Shown one piece after another: positions 24,038-33,622 of a stretch of DNA of 64,000 nt. Within the stretch, counting starts at the first letter, position 1. The number at the start of each line of letters is the position of its first letter. Source of the stretch: an uncultured Roseovarius sp. Its GTDB lineage: Bacteria > Pseudomonadota > Alphaproteobacteria > Rhodobacterales > Rhodobacteraceae. The notes under the pieces were generated by a model. That model ran no database searches. It worked only from the letters and a program-made list of their open reading frames with translations, and had not been told where the DNA came from. The position numbers and the translations under genes were made by a program. The stretch is taken from positions 62,001 to 126,000 of the forward strand of contig CANMBU010000001.1 in the NCBI GenBank assembly GCA_947496175.1. The letters are read 5' to 3'.

Positions 24038-25330
24038 ATGAGTGTGCCCTCTGTAGGCCAACGAACCTTCCTGTTTTTACAGGGTCCGCATGGGCCCTTT
24101 TTTGCGCGTTTGGGCGATATGCTCAAACGAACCGGCGCGTCGGTGTGGCGCGTGGGGTTCAACGCGGGCGATGCGCTCTTCTGGCGCGACAAGGACAGCT
24201 ACATCGCTTTCAATGGCACGCAGACCGACTGGCGCCCCACGTTCCGGAACCTGGTGGCAGAAAAAGGTGTGACCGACATTGTCATTTACGGTGACACGCG
24301 CCCCATCCATGCCCACGCCGTGCAAGAGGCCAAGGCGCTTGGTCTGGCTGTGCATGTCTTTGAAGAAGGGTACATGCGCCCCTATTGGGTGACTTATGAG
24401 CGCGACGGCTCGAACGGGCATTCACGGCTGATGCATATGAGCGTGGACGATATGCGCACCGCCCTGAAAAATTCAGATATGGACAGCGCCCTGCCCCCGG
24501 CCTCCTGGGGCGATATGCGCCAGCACGTGTTTTATGGCGCTGTTTATCACGGTGCCGTTTTGCTTTTGAACGGAAACTACCGCAATTTCCGCCCCCATCG
24601 CGCGTTGAGCGTCGGGCAGGAGTTCAAGCTCTATCTCAAACGTCTGTTGCTGATGCCAGCGCAGGCGATGGAACGCCGTATCGCCACATCGCGCATTCGA
24701 CATGGTGGGTTCCCCTATCACCTGGCGCTGTTGCAGCTGGAGCATGACGCGTCGTTCCAGATGCATTCGCCCTTTACGACGATGACCGATTTTCTGGAAA
24801 CGGTGACCGAAAGCTTTGCCGAGGGTGCGCCGCAGCATCACCATCTCGTGGTCAAGGCGCATCCTCTGGAAGACGGGCGTGCACCGATCCAGCCAGAGCT
24901 TAAGAGGCTGGCAAAAAAGTATAATATCGAGGATCGCGTGCATTATGTGCGTGGCGGCAAGCTGGCGCAGCTCCTGGATGAAGCGCGCAGCGCCGTGACG
25001 GTTAATTCCACGGCCGCCCAACAGGTTCTGTGGCGCGGTATTCCACTTAAAACCTTTGGTCAGGCGGTCTATGCCAAGCCGGAATTCACCTCGACCAAAC
25101 CCTTGCGCGACTTCTTTGCCGGAGCTGAGCGGCCGGATCGCAAAGCCTATGCCGATTACCGGCGTTATCTGCTGGAAACCAGCCAGGTTGCGGGCGGGTT
25201 TTACTCCGCGCGCGGACGCCGGCAGCTTTTGCGCCAAACCGTCGATATGATGCTAAGCCCCGATGATCCCTACGATGCGCTGGTCTCGGGCACCGCGGCA
25301 CCCCGGCAACAGTTTTATGTCGTAAAATAG
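24038..25330 (+). CDS. kpsS: Capsule polysaccharide Kdo transferase, KpsS-like
   Basis: A 430-residue protein of the KpsS/LipB family, which adds the first beta-Kdo to the lysophosphatidylglycerol anchor of group-2-type capsules on the inner face of the cytoplasmic membrane. It carries the family features FLFLQGPHGPFFARLGDML, VHVFEEGYMRPYWVTYE and DRVHYVRGGKLAQLLDEA. I use the ATG at 24038 because a purine-rich AGAGGCGAG lies upstream; the track starts nine codons earlier at a GTG. It is followed by a polysaccharide exporter and KpsC. No KpsMT/E transport genes are in view, so they must lie elsewhere. Confidence 0.85.
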   Translation: MSVPSVGQRTFLFLQGPHGPFFARLGDMLKRTGASVWRVGFNAGDALFWRDKDSYIAFNGTQTDWRPTFRNLVAEKGVTDIVIYGDTRPIHAHAVQEAKALGLAVHVFEEGYMRPYWVTYERDGSNGHSRLMHMSVDDMRTALKNSDMDSALPPASWGDMRQHVFYGAVYHGAVLLLNGNYRNFRPHRALSVGQEFKLYLKRLLLMPAQAMERRIATSRIRHGGFPYHLALLQLEHDASFQMHSPFTTMTDFLETVTESFAEGAPQHHHLVVKAHPLEDGRAPIQPELKRLAKKYNIEDRVHYVRGGKLAQLLDEARSAVTVNSTAAQQVLWRGIPLKTFGQAVYAKPEFTSTKPLRDFFAGAERPDRKAYADYRRYLLETSQVAGGFYSARGRRQLLRQTVDMMLSPDDPYDALVSGTAAPRQQFYVVK

Positions 25331-25426
25331 CCGACGGCGCGGCACAGGCTGGATTTTTTCAAAAGACCCCACTACCTTAGGCCAAAATACTGAGGCAGTA
25401 ATAAAACAGGTCGAGGAGACCGGGCA

Positions 25427-26575
25427 GTGAAAATCCAATCCAAACGATGGGCGAAGTCCGTCGCCATTGTGCTTGTGGCAAGTACTGTGGCGTCTTGTAG
25501 TTTTCTGCCCCGCTCTGGCCCAAACAAGAGCGAAATCTTTGCAGGCTCGGTGCAGCAATCCGGCGACGCCTTTGTTGTCAGCGTGAATGACCGGGTGACG
25601 CGGGCCACCGCTGTGCAGCCGACACTGGGCTTTTCGGATGAATTCAAGAATGCGGGTCTTGTCGGTTCTGACACAATTCGCCCTGGCGATACGCTGGGTC
25701 TGACGATCTGGGAAAATGTCGATGACGGTCTTCTGGCCGGAGAAGGCGTCAACCAGACGATCCTGCAAGAGGTACAAGTGGATGGCGCGGGCTTTATCTT
25801 TGTACCTTATGCCGGACGCATTCGCGCAGCGGGCAACACGCCTGAGGCCATTCGCCGTGTGATCACCTCAAAACTTGATGAGCAAACGCCCGATCCTCAG
25901 GTCGAAGTGCGTCGTCTTGCCGGTGACGGGGCCTCTGTGTCGCTGATTGGTGCGGTCGGTGGTCAGGGGGTCTATCCGATCGAGCGCCCCACACGGACCT
26001 TGTCGACAATGCTGGCCAATGCCGGTGGCGTGACAATTCAGCCTGAAATTGCGCAAGTCACTGTTATTCGGGGCAATATGCGCTCCAAAGTGTGGTTCCA
26101 GGATCTGTTCAACCACCCCGAATTCGACATCGCCCTGCGCGATGGCGACCGCATTCTTGTCGAAGAAGACACCCGCGCCTTTACCGCTTTGGGGGCCACA
26201 GGAGGTCAGGCGCGCCTGCCCTTCCCGTCTCCTACCATTTCCGCCGTGGAAGCGCTGGCTCAGGTGGGTGGTCTGAACACCAACACGGCTGATCCCACCG
26301 GTGTCTTCGTGATGCGCAACGAACCTGCCGAGATTGCCAATCAGGTGCTGGGCCGGACCGATCTCATCGGCGCGCAGCGTGTGGTCTATGTGCTTGATCT
26401 GACGCAGCCCAACGGGCTTTTCATGGCGCGTGACTTTGCCATTCGCGACGAGGACACGCTTTACGTGACAGAAGCGCCATTCACCCAATGGAGCAAGGTG
26501 ATCAGCGCATTGACAGGCACATTGGGCGCTGTGGGGTCTGTCTCGACCGCAGGCGATACGCTTAGCGGCAACTGA
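25427..26575 (+). CDS. Outer-membrane polysaccharide export lipoprotein, Wza/KpsD-like
   Basis: A 382-residue lipoprotein. The signal peptide ends in the lipobox STVASC, so Cys24 would be lipidated. It has the Poly_export domain (GDTLGLTIWENV) followed by SLBB-type beta-grasp domains (SLIGAVGGQGVYPIERPTRTL; ALGATGGQARLPFP). Such proteins form the outer-membrane channel for capsule or exopolysaccharide. The start is a GTG at 25427 preceded by GAGGAG. It sits between KpsS- and KpsC-like genes and overlaps kpsC by one base (TGATG). Confidence 0.88.
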   Translation: MKIQSKRWAKSVAIVLVASTVASCSFLPRSGPNKSEIFAGSVQQSGDAFVVSVNDRVTRATAVQPTLGFSDEFKNAGLVGSDTIRPGDTLGLTIWENVDDGLLAGEGVNQTILQEVQVDGAGFIFVPYAGRIRAAGNTPEAIRRVITSKLDEQTPDPQVEVRRLAGDGASVSLIGAVGGQGVYPIERPTRTLSTMLANAGGVTIQPEIAQVTVIRGNMRSKVWFQDLFNHPEFDIALRDGDRILVEEDTRAFTALGATGGQARLPFPSPTISAVEALAQVGGLNTNTADPTGVFVMRNEPAEIANQVLGRTDLIGAQRVVYVLDLTQPNGLFMARDFAIRDEDTLYVTEAPFTQWSKVISALTGTLGAVGSVSTAGDTLSGN

Positions 26576-28614
26576 TGCCACAACCCGACGTCCAAGACCC
26601 CGCCCAAGACGCAAGACCTGGGCGGGTTGTCTATTTTAACGCAGGTTTTCTGCGCCAAAAGCAAATTCGCCGGATCATGGAACTGGCTGGGCTTTCCTTG
26701 CAACTTGGCAAACCCGGACCAGAGGACAGGATTGCTGTTTGGGGTCGCTCTCCGTATGCCCGGCGCGGTGAGGCCGTGGCCGAAGCCACCGGCGCTGCGC
26801 TGATCCGGGTGGAAGACGCGTTTTTGCGATCCTTGCACCCCGGCCGCGACGGCGAGCCGCCACTGGGCCTCAACATCGACCATACCGGCGTGCATTTTGA
26901 CTGTTCGGGGCCTTCCGACCTGGAAACCCTGCTGGCCACCCATCCTCTGGATGACACCGCGCTTATGAACCGCGCACGCGCCGCCATTGCTCGGCTGCAA
27001 GAAGCACATCTGACAAAATACAGCGGCTTTGCGCTGGATACCCCTGCACCTGAACCAGGTTATGTGCTTGTGATCGACCAGACCCATGGCGATGCCTCGG
27101 TTGCGCATGGCAGGGCAGATGCAAATTCATTCCGTGAAATGCTGTTTTGCGCGCAAGAAGATCATCCAGGCGCGCGCATCCTGATCAAGACCCATCCCGA
27201 AACGCTGGCAGGTCATCGTCCGGGTTACTTTAGCACAGAGGATGAGACGGACCGGATTTCGCTTTTCGCAGACCCGATCAGTCCCTGGACGCTCTTTGAA
27301 GGAGCGATTGGCGTCTACACGGTGTCCTCGCAACTGGGATTTGAGGCAATCTATGCCGACCACAAACCGCGCGTGTTTGGGCAACCTTTTTATGCAGGCT
27401 GGGGGCTAACGGAAGATCGGCATCCTCTGGAACTGGCCCGGCGCGGTCGAAACCTGAGCAAGGCACAACTCTTTGCCGCCGCGATGATCCTCTATCCGGT
27501 TTGGTACGATCCTTACCGGGACCGTCTGTGCGAGTTGGAAGATGTGCTTGCAACGTTGGAAGCCCGAACCAGAGCTTGGCGTGAGGACCATAAGGGGTGG
27601 ATCGCGACGGGTATGCGACTGTGGAAACGCAAGCCGTTGCAGCATATTTTCGGATCACAAAAGAGCATTATCTTTCAAAATGATGCAGAGCGCGCTTCAC
27701 GCAAAGCTCTTGCCACAGGTCGCGCCCATATGGTCTGGGCCAGTCAGGCGGTCGCGACCCCAGAGGCCATCTGCGTAGAGGACGGGTTTCTGCGCTCACG
27801 CGGGTTAGGCGCGGAACTTGTCCCTGCCTTGTCGTTGGTTTGCGATGATCTGGGCATCTACTACGATCCCTCCAGCGAAAGCCGCTTGGAACGCTGGATT
27901 GCCAAGCGCGCAGAGCTGCGCCCGGATCAGGACCGACGCGCAGAACGTCTGATCGCGCGTATCTGCGAAGGGGGCTTGAGCAAATACAATCTCTCTGGCG
28001 ATGCGCCGGACCTGCCTGAAGGACACCGCATTCTGGTGCCCGGCCAGGTCGAAGATGACGCGTCGATCCTCAAGGGGGCCGGTGACATCAACACCAATCT
28101 TGCGCTGCTGCAAAAGGTACGTGCCGACAATCCTGATGCCGTCTTGCTCTACAAACCTCATCCAGATGTCGAGGCGGGGCTGCGGGATGGGCAGGTGCCG
28201 CAAACCTCACTTGATGCGCTTGGAGCCGTTGTTTTGCCCAAAACCGGTCCGGACGCGGTTCTGAAAGAGGTTCAGGAGGTCTGGACCATGACGTCGCTTA
28301 TGGGATTTGAGGCGTTGCTCAGAGGAGTCGCGGTCACGACCACCGGTGCACCCTTCTACGCCGGTTGGGGGCTGACGAATGATCTGGGGGAGGTCCCTGC
28401 CCGCCGAAGCGCGCGTCCCAATCTGCATGGGCTCGTGCATGCGGCTCTCATCGACTATCCGCGCTACTTTGATCCGGTCACGGATCAGGCCTGCCCGGTT
28501 GAGATTGTGCTGGATCGGCTCGCCAAGGGCGATATCCCGAATCCCGGCCCTGCCAACCGGCTTTTGTCAAAGCTGCAAGGTGTGTTTGCGACCTATGCGG
28601 GGCTGTGGCGCTGA
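26575..28614 (+). CDS. kpsC: Capsule polysaccharide Kdo transferase, KpsC-like (two-module)
   Basis: A 679-residue protein made of two homologous glycosyltransferase modules (about 15-330 and 355-650). Each has the doublet ED.FLRS near its start and FYAGWGLT near its end (QPFYAGWGLTED, APFYAGWGLTND), showing an internal duplication. KpsC extends the poly-Kdo linker of capsules started by KpsS, at the cytoplasmic membrane. Length matches E. coli KpsC. It is last in the three-gene capsule operon and stops 10 bases from a convergent gene. Confidence 0.9.
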   Translation: MPQPDVQDPAQDARPGRVVYFNAGFLRQKQIRRIMELAGLSLQLGKPGPEDRIAVWGRSPYARRGEAVAEATGAALIRVEDAFLRSLHPGRDGEPPLGLNIDHTGVHFDCSGPSDLETLLATHPLDDTALMNRARAAIARLQEAHLTKYSGFALDTPAPEPGYVLVIDQTHGDASVAHGRADANSFREMLFCAQEDHPGARILIKTHPETLAGHRPGYFSTEDETDRISLFADPISPWTLFEGAIGVYTVSSQLGFEAIYADHKPRVFGQPFYAGWGLTEDRHPLELARRGRNLSKAQLFAAAMILYPVWYDPYRDRLCELEDVLATLEARTRAWREDHKGWIATGMRLWKRKPLQHIFGSQKSIIFQNDAERASRKALATGRAHMVWASQAVATPEAICVEDGFLRSRGLGAELVPALSLVCDDLGIYYDPSSESRLERWIAKRAELRPDQDRRAERLIARICEGGLSKYNLSGDAPDLPEGHRILVPGQVEDDASILKGAGDINTNLALLQKVRADNPDAVLLYKPHPDVEAGLRDGQVPQTSLDALGAVVLPKTGPDAVLKEVQEVWTMTSLMGFEALLRGVAVTTTGAPFYAGWGLTNDLGEVPARRSARPNLHGLVHAALIDYPRYFDPVTDQACPVEIVLDRLAKGDIPNPGPANRLLSKLQGVFATYAGLWR

Positions 28615-28624
28615 TCTTGGATGG

Positions 28625-29668
28625 TCACTTGTAAAGCGCGCGTTCCGCTGCCACGAGATCCGCGGCGCAAGACGAGATTTCCGCAATCTGCTCAGTTGTC
28701 GCCAGCGCACGCGTGTTCGCCTCAACCCGCGCCAAGGCCGCGCGGCGCAATGTCATGATGCGCGCCCGGGGGCTCTCTAGAAACTGTTTCTGCGAGATGA
28801 GTGATTGATAGGGTGTGTCCAGACGAATGACTTCAAAATAACCGCCCGAAAGCGCAAGAAACGCAAAGGCGCAAGCGCCGCGCTCTTGTGGGCATGCCTC
28901 GTTGCACAAGTCAGCAATCGGTTTGGTCGCTGGGTTCTCCAAAACCCATCGCTCCACATCCTCGCGATACGCGTTGTCAGGCGATGCGTCGCCAAAGCCA
29001 AACCCTAGCGCAAGAAAGCCTGCCATGCCAAAGGCTTGTGGATTGTAGGGGTTGATGTCGGTTTTGTTTTCCCCTGTAATCAACCGAAGTGCCGCCAAAC
29101 CATCACCACGCGGCTCAGGTTCGCTGGATAAATATTCAAGAAACGGGGCAAGGCCATCCATAACAAGCCCGCTTTCCAGCAAGGCCTGTTTTTGTTCCGC
29201 ATTTCCGTAAAGTGCGATAACGCGTGTTGGATAGTCCGTCGCCTGCCCTTCTCCAGCATCCCAGAGGTCCTTGATCAGACCCAGATCCGGCGTGGGGTGG
29301 CGTGATTTCAAAAATCTCTCTGCCAATTTGTTGCCGCGCTCGGCCTCAACTTTAAGCCAGCTTTTGCCGAAGATTTCATTCGGCGGCACCTGCCGGAAAA
29401 GCGCGCGCCGCTCTGCCCCGCTGAGCGAAAAGCGAAACGGGGATGGGCCGCGATCGAATGTTTCGATTCGGGCCAGCAAAATGCGTGCGTTTCTGTTTCC
29501 GGCCTGTGCCAAAACTGCGAGTGCCGGCAGGCTGTCACGGTCATTGCCCTGCAACCAAAGCTCAACCGCCTCGTTGAAGCTGGTCTGCGCGATTGCTGGT
29601 GCCGAAACACCCAACAGGACCGGTCCTGCCAGTAAGCCAGCAAGGAGCAATGCGCGCAAAACCCTCAT
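28625..29668 (-). CDS. Secreted hypothetical protein with helical repeats
   Basis: A 347-residue protein with a typical signal peptide (LRALLLAGLLAGPVLLGVSAPAIAQ, cleaved near 28), so it is periplasmic or secreted. The mature part has repeated alpha-helical units with Ala-rich pairs (ALAVLAQAGNRNARILLARIE, SWLKVEAERGNKLAERFL) similar to Sel1/TPR-like repeats, and four Cys in its last third. I do not recognise a specific function. It begins 11 bases after ribD on the same strand, so it is probably cotranscribed with nrdR-ribD. Confidence 0.75.
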   Translation of the reverse strand: MRVLRALLLAGLLAGPVLLGVSAPAIAQTSFNEAVELWLQGNDRDSLPALAVLAQAGNRNARILLARIETFDRGPSPFRFSLSGAERRALFRQVPPNEIFGKSWLKVEAERGNKLAERFLKSRHPTPDLGLIKDLWDAGEGQATDYPTRVIALYGNAEQKQALLESGLVMDGLAPFLEYLSSEPEPRGDGLAALRLITGENKTDINPYNPQAFGMAGFLALGFGFGDASPDNAYREDVERWVLENPATKPIADLCNEACPQERGACAFAFLALSGGYFEVIRLDTPYQSLISQKQFLESPRARIMTLRRAALARVEANTRALATTEQIAEISSCAADLVAAERALYK

Positions 29669-29679
29669 TTTTCCGTTCC

Positions 29680-30786
29680 CTATTCGCTCTCGTTTTGAAC
29701 GACCCAGCGATGCATGACATCACCACCAACAGCACGGCTTTCCACCAATCGAAAGCGCCGCGCGTTGTCCAGCCGATCCAGTCCCAGCGCCCCCACGCCA
29801 GGCCGTCCTTCAGCCCCGATGGCAAGACCTGCAGTGAAGCCCACCAATTCGTCCACCAGCCCCTCGGCCAGAAGTGAGGCGGCCAATGCTCCGCCCCCCT
29901 CGCAGAACACGCGCGTCAGCCCTTTTTGGCCAAGCTCCATCAAAACTGATGTCAGATTGAGCTGTCTGCCGGTCAATTGACAAGTCAAAAGTTCGGCCCC
30001 GACGCCATTCCACGCCTCGACCAGCGAGGCATCTGCATCCGGTCCGTGGCACAGCCAGACCGGCACATCGCGCGCCGTGCGCGCCAGGTTGCTCATCAGG
30101 GGCAGGTCGAGACGGCGCGACACAGCGATCCGCACCGGTTGATGTGTCACGCCGAGGTCTCGCACGGTCAAGGATGGGTCATCGGCCCGTACCGTGCCCG
30201 CCCCCACCATCACGGCGTCATGGCGTGCGCGCATGGCATGCACCCACCGTCTTGCCTCTGGCCCCGTGATCCACTGACTGTGCCCGCTTGCAGTTGCAAT
30301 CCGACCGTCAAACGACGTGGCAAGCTTGAGCGTTACCCAAGGTCGCCCAAGACGCACCCGCGTCAGGAAGCCTGATAATACGTCTTCCGCCTCTTGCGCC
30401 AAAAGACCGGTTTCGACAATGAGCCCGGCAGTGCGCAGAGCCTCAAACCCACCCCCGGATACGTTCGGGTGCGGATCGACAATAGGCACCACGACGCGCG
30501 CGATGCCGGCTTCAACCAGCGCATCTGCACAAGGCGGTGTTTGACCATGATGACAGCAAGGTTCAAGGCTGACATAGGCGGTGGCGCCGCGCGCCGCGGT
30601 GCCAGCCTGATCCAGGGCCGCGCGTTCAGCATGTGGTCGCCCTCCGGGCGCGGTGCGGCCACGCCCCACAATGCGCCCGTCTTTGACGATGACACAACCA
30701 ACGCTTGGATTGGGCCAACATGCGCCGGTGCCCTGGCGCGCCAGCGCCAGAGCCAGTTTCAGAAACCGGGTATCGGCCTCATGCAC
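29680..30786 (-). CDS. ribD: Riboflavin biosynthesis deaminase/reductase
   Basis: A 368-residue bifunctional enzyme. The N-terminal deaminase has zinc ligands His52, Cys77 and Cys86 (PHAERAAL, EPCCHHGQTPPC) with proton-shuttle Glu54. The C-terminal reductase domain begins around 150 (PWVTLKLATSFDGRIATASG). It carries out the second and third steps of riboflavin synthesis in the cytoplasm. The start is a GTG at 30786, five bases after nrdR's stop, with GGAGG about 13 bases upstream. It is coupled with nrdR and followed by a secreted hypothetical protein; ribE is 5.8 kb further along, past the capsule block. Confidence 0.95.
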   Translation of the reverse strand: MHEADTRFLKLALALARQGTGACWPNPSVGCVIVKDGRIVGRGRTAPGGRPHAERAALDQAGTAARGATAYVSLEPCCHHGQTPPCADALVEAGIARVVVPIVDPHPNVSGGGFEALRTAGLIVETGLLAQEAEDVLSGFLTRVRLGRPWVTLKLATSFDGRIATASGHSQWITGPEARRWVHAMRARHDAVMVGAGTVRADDPSLTVRDLGVTHQPVRIAVSRRLDLPLMSNLARTARDVPVWLCHGPDADASLVEAWNGVGAELLTCQLTGRQLNLTSVLMELGQKGLTRVFCEGGGALAASLLAEGLVDELVGFTAGLAIGAEGRPGVGALGLDRLDNARRFRLVESRAVGGDVMHRWVVQNESE

Positions 30787-30791
30787 GTGAC

Positions 30792-31262
30792 CTAAGATTC
30801 CTCCGCGGTCGTGTTCGGACGCAATTCACTCACAAACTTATCGAAATCATCTGCGGCCTGGAAGTTCTTGTAAACACTGGCAAACCTGACATAGGCCACG
30901 GTGTCAATTCGGGCCAGACTTTCCATCACGATCTCGCCCACGGTTTTCGATGGAATGTCGGTTTCCCCAAGGCTCTCCAACCGCCTTACAATGCCGGAAA
31001 TCATTTGTTCTACACGCTCAGGTTCAACCGGGCGCTTCTGCAGCGCGATGCGGATCGAGCGCTCCAGCTTGTCGCGGTCAAAATCTTCACGGCGTCCATT
31101 GGATTTCACCACAACAAGATCACGCAGTTGCACGCGCTCATAGGTGGTGAATCGTCCCCCACAGGCCGGACAAAACCGCCGCCGCCGGATCGAAACATGA
31201 TCCTCCGCGGGCCGCGAATCCTTTACCTGAGTGTCAATATTTCCACAAAACGGGCAGCGCAT
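30792..31262 (-). CDS. nrdR: Transcriptional repressor of ribonucleotide reductase genes
   Basis: A 156-residue NrdR. Zinc-ribbon ligands Cys3, Cys6, Cys31 and Cys34 (CPFC, CPAC) bind DNA; the ATP-cone domain (about 49-139) senses ATP and dATP. It represses ribonucleotide reductase genes, which are not in this window. The nrdR-ribD order is widespread in proteobacteria. The gene is the first of the block, with a 136-base leader to the amidohydrolase. Recognition is secure. Confidence 0.97.
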   Translation of the reverse strand: MRCPFCGNIDTQVKDSRPAEDHVSIRRRRFCPACGGRFTTYERVQLRDLVVVKSNGRREDFDRDKLERSIRIALQKRPVEPERVEQMISGIVRRLESLGETDIPSKTVGEIVMESLARIDTVAYVRFASVYKNFQAADDFDKFVSELRPNTTAEES

Positions 31263-31398
31263 TGGCCGTTCCCCTTTTCTTCTCTGCCTCTGTCGGTCAT
31301 GGGTCTGTCGCCCAAGTATCCACAGTCACTATAGGGGGTCCGCAAGGTTTTGGGTAGAGGGGAAATGACACCGCTGCATATAGCGGAAATTTCGCGAC

Positions 31399-32937
31399 TT
31401 ATCCGGGAATATGCCAATGGCGGCCCCGAATTGTTTCGACGTATTCGGGCCAGGCAAAATCCACCGGTGGCGCGTAGTCACAAAGCGGCGGTATGATGGT
31501 GCCGCCATCAGTACGAGCTTCAAATTCGTCCCATGCTGCGTGTCGCACCACATCATCCTGCAGAACCCGCAAAGCAGCGCGCGCCAGAATACGCGCTGCG
31601 GTACGCACCATAGGATCGATTGTCGCTGGCATCCCGCCCAAAGCGTTCATTGCCCAAGTTGGATAGCGGCCACCTCTCAGCGTGGGCCGCGCCACATAAA
31701 ACCGGGCAGTCGGTGCGTGCCATGTCATGTCGGTGTAATCATCAGATGTCGCATGGGTTTGCTTGGGTGGCAGCGTCTCGCGCAAAAGTGTCTCGGCAAC
31801 TTTCGGAGCGACCAATTGCGTGCAGGCGTCTAATAACGGCATATCTGACGGCTCTGTCTCACAGGCCTTTTGCACCTGCCGCATCACTTCCAACGCCGCC
31901 TCATCCCAATGAGGCGGACCCACGGCCTGCATCTCGTGCCACACAACAGAAGCCATCGCGTGATTGGTCACGCCGGGACGGGATTTGCTGACCCAATGCT
32001 TTTCCCACCGACATCCACACAACGTCGCGGACGCCTCTGCAATGCGATCCAACGCAGCCGTCACACGCTCGGCCATGTCCAGATCAGGCACCCGGATCAT
32101 ATATTGCAAATCGGCCTGCTGTGCGGGAAGGTTATCTGCCGTGGCCTGCCCGGCACCCAGAATTGCCTCAGAGATCGACCACCCACCTTGGTGCGGCAGC
32201 ATCGCATCTCGCTGTGTGCGGGCTGTTTGATACATCATCATCAGCGCGTCATTTGCGCCCGGCGCACGGGTGTCGCTATGGGCCTGCGGTATGGGTGTAC
32301 CGTCAGACATACCCCACATTTCAGGTGCATCACAAATGAACCTATAGACCATTGCATAGGCCGCACCACATTGCGTATCCCAACGCACCGTGTTGCAGAG
32401 CGGCAGCATATAGAAAGGGTGAAAGGACAGCATCGCGGCCAGACCATCATAGTATCCTTTGGCCGCATGAATAGGTTTTGAACCGCGCAATTTCTCGGCT
32501 GGCTCTCCGGTGAACCGTAACCCACCCTTGATCCCGTGACACTCCATCGCCGCCTTTGTGGCCAGAAGTCCGCCAAGCCCGGACATACCCAGCGCCGAAT
32601 GTGGGTCTGTGTGCCCTGCAGCGAGAAACCCCAAACCCTCGCGCGGTGCTTTCTCTGCTCTCGCCGCCTGACAATTGCCGGGCACCGCGTCGTATTCGGC
32701 ATACATGCCCACCACCGGCCCCGGTCCATTTGACCACGTGGCGCAAAACGCCGTGGGCATACCGCCCGAGCCCTCCTCGACCGAGAACCCCTCGGCCCTT
32801 AATCGCTCAACATACCAGGCAGCGGATTGGTATTCGCGCCAGGCGGGTTCACCAAACGCGAATATCTGCGCGCACCCCTTTGAAAGATCTTGGTGATGCG
32901 CCTTGACCCACGCCTCTGCAGTATCCGCCGCACTCAC
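31399..32937 (-). CDS. M20-family amidohydrolase (AbgB/HmrA-like)
   Basis: A 512-residue metal-dependent amidohydrolase. Segments include GMYAEYDAVPGNCQ and AGHTDPHSALGMSG (first metal-binding stretch), GGLRFTGEPAEKLRGSKPIH, and a dimerisation insert. It resembles AbgB, the p-aminobenzoyl-glutamate hydrolase subunit, though a specific substrate cannot be given. There is no export signal, so it is cytoplasmic. The start is GTG, overlapping the YjbQ stop (GTGA). The partner AbgA is absent. Confidence 0.85.
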   Translation of the reverse strand: MSAADTAEAWVKAHHQDLSKGCAQIFAFGEPAWREYQSAAWYVERLRAEGFSVEEGSGGMPTAFCATWSNGPGPVVGMYAEYDAVPGNCQAARAEKAPREGLGFLAAGHTDPHSALGMSGLGGLLATKAAMECHGIKGGLRFTGEPAEKLRGSKPIHAAKGYYDGLAAMLSFHPFYMLPLCNTVRWDTQCGAAYAMVYRFICDAPEMWGMSDGTPIPQAHSDTRAPGANDALMMMYQTARTQRDAMLPHQGGWSISEAILGAGQATADNLPAQQADLQYMIRVPDLDMAERVTAALDRIAEASATLCGCRWEKHWVSKSRPGVTNHAMASVVWHEMQAVGPPHWDEAALEVMRQVQKACETEPSDMPLLDACTQLVAPKVAETLLRETLPPKQTHATSDDYTDMTWHAPTARFYVARPTLRGGRYPTWAMNALGGMPATIDPMVRTAARILARAALRVLQDDVVRHAAWDEFEARTDGGTIIPPLCDYAPPVDFAWPEYVETIRGRHWHIPG

Positions 32938-33353
32938 GCCAGATGTCCCACGACCTGCCGGGTGTGCGGCTTGTCTCTATGTTCGAAAAGATAGAGACCC
33001 TGCCATGTTCCCAAAGTTAAACGCCCGTCTGTAATCGGGATGTTCAGGCTCACCGGCATCATTGCCGCCTTGATATGGGCGGGCATATCATCGGGGCCTT
33101 CATAGGTGTGGGTGAGGTAAGACATGCTGGGATCTGTAGTCGGCGGCACCAGCCGGGCAAAGTAATTCCGCAGATCACTCTGCACCTCGGGGTCAGCGTT
33201 TTCCTGAATGAGCAGGCTGGCCGAGGTGTGACGGATGAAGAGTGTGAGCAGGCCGGTGGAAACCCCCTGCTCCGCCACCCAGTCTGTGACCTCGCGGGTG
33301 AATTCATAGAGACCCTGACCATGGGTCGAGAGGGTGAAGGTGGTTTGGGGCAT
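32934..33353 (-). CDS. YjbQ family protein (UPF0047)
   Basis: A 139-residue UPF0047/YjbQ protein: signature stretches VSTGLLTLFIRHTSASLLIQ and TLGTWQGLYLFEHRD, with the conserved His residues. Some members show weak thiamine-phosphate synthase activity, which is where the database name comes from, but the real role is unsettled. The ATG at 33353 is used (MPQTTFTL); the track starts 11 codons earlier. It is followed by the M20 amidohydrolase with a 4-base overlap. Confidence 0.9.
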   Translation of the reverse strand: MPQTTFTLSTHGQGLYEFTREVTDWVAEQGVSTGLLTLFIRHTSASLLIQENADPEVQSDLRNYFARLVPPTTDPSMSYLTHTYEGPDDMPAHIKAAMMPVSLNIPITDGRLTLGTWQGLYLFEHRDKPHTRQVVGHLA

Positions 33354-33367
33354 GGGCGTCCGTTCGT

Positions 33368-33622
33368 TCAGTAGTGATAACGGCACTGTACGATGATCAG
33401 CGCCTCATCGGTCACTTTATAGACCAGCCTGTGTTCGCGGTTAATCCGGCGTGACCAATAACCAGACAGATCGCCACGCAAAGGCTCTGGCTTGCCAGTA
33501 CCTTCAAACGGATGGCGCAGGCATTCCTTGATCAGCGTGTTGATTTTCTTGACGATGGCTTTGTCCTGGGACTGCCAGCCCACATATTGATCCCATGCGG
33601 CGGGATCAAAACAGATGATCAT
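33368..33622 (-). CDS. yoeB: Toxin YoeB (ribosome-dependent mRNA interferase)
   Basis: An 84-residue YoeB homologue, exactly the length of the E. coli toxin. The catalytic residues all align: Glu46 (GKPEPL), Arg65 (REHRLVYK), His83 and Tyr84 (CRYHY at the C-terminus). YoeB cuts mRNA in the ribosomal A site when freed from its antitoxin. Its start overlaps the antitoxin's stop (ATGA), so translation is coupled. It appears intact and active. It lies between yjbQ and rpoD. Confidence 0.95.
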   Translation of the reverse strand: MIICFDPAAWDQYVGWQSQDKAIVKKINTLIKECLRHPFEGTGKPEPLRGDLSGYWSRRINREHRLVYKVTDEALIIVQCRYHY

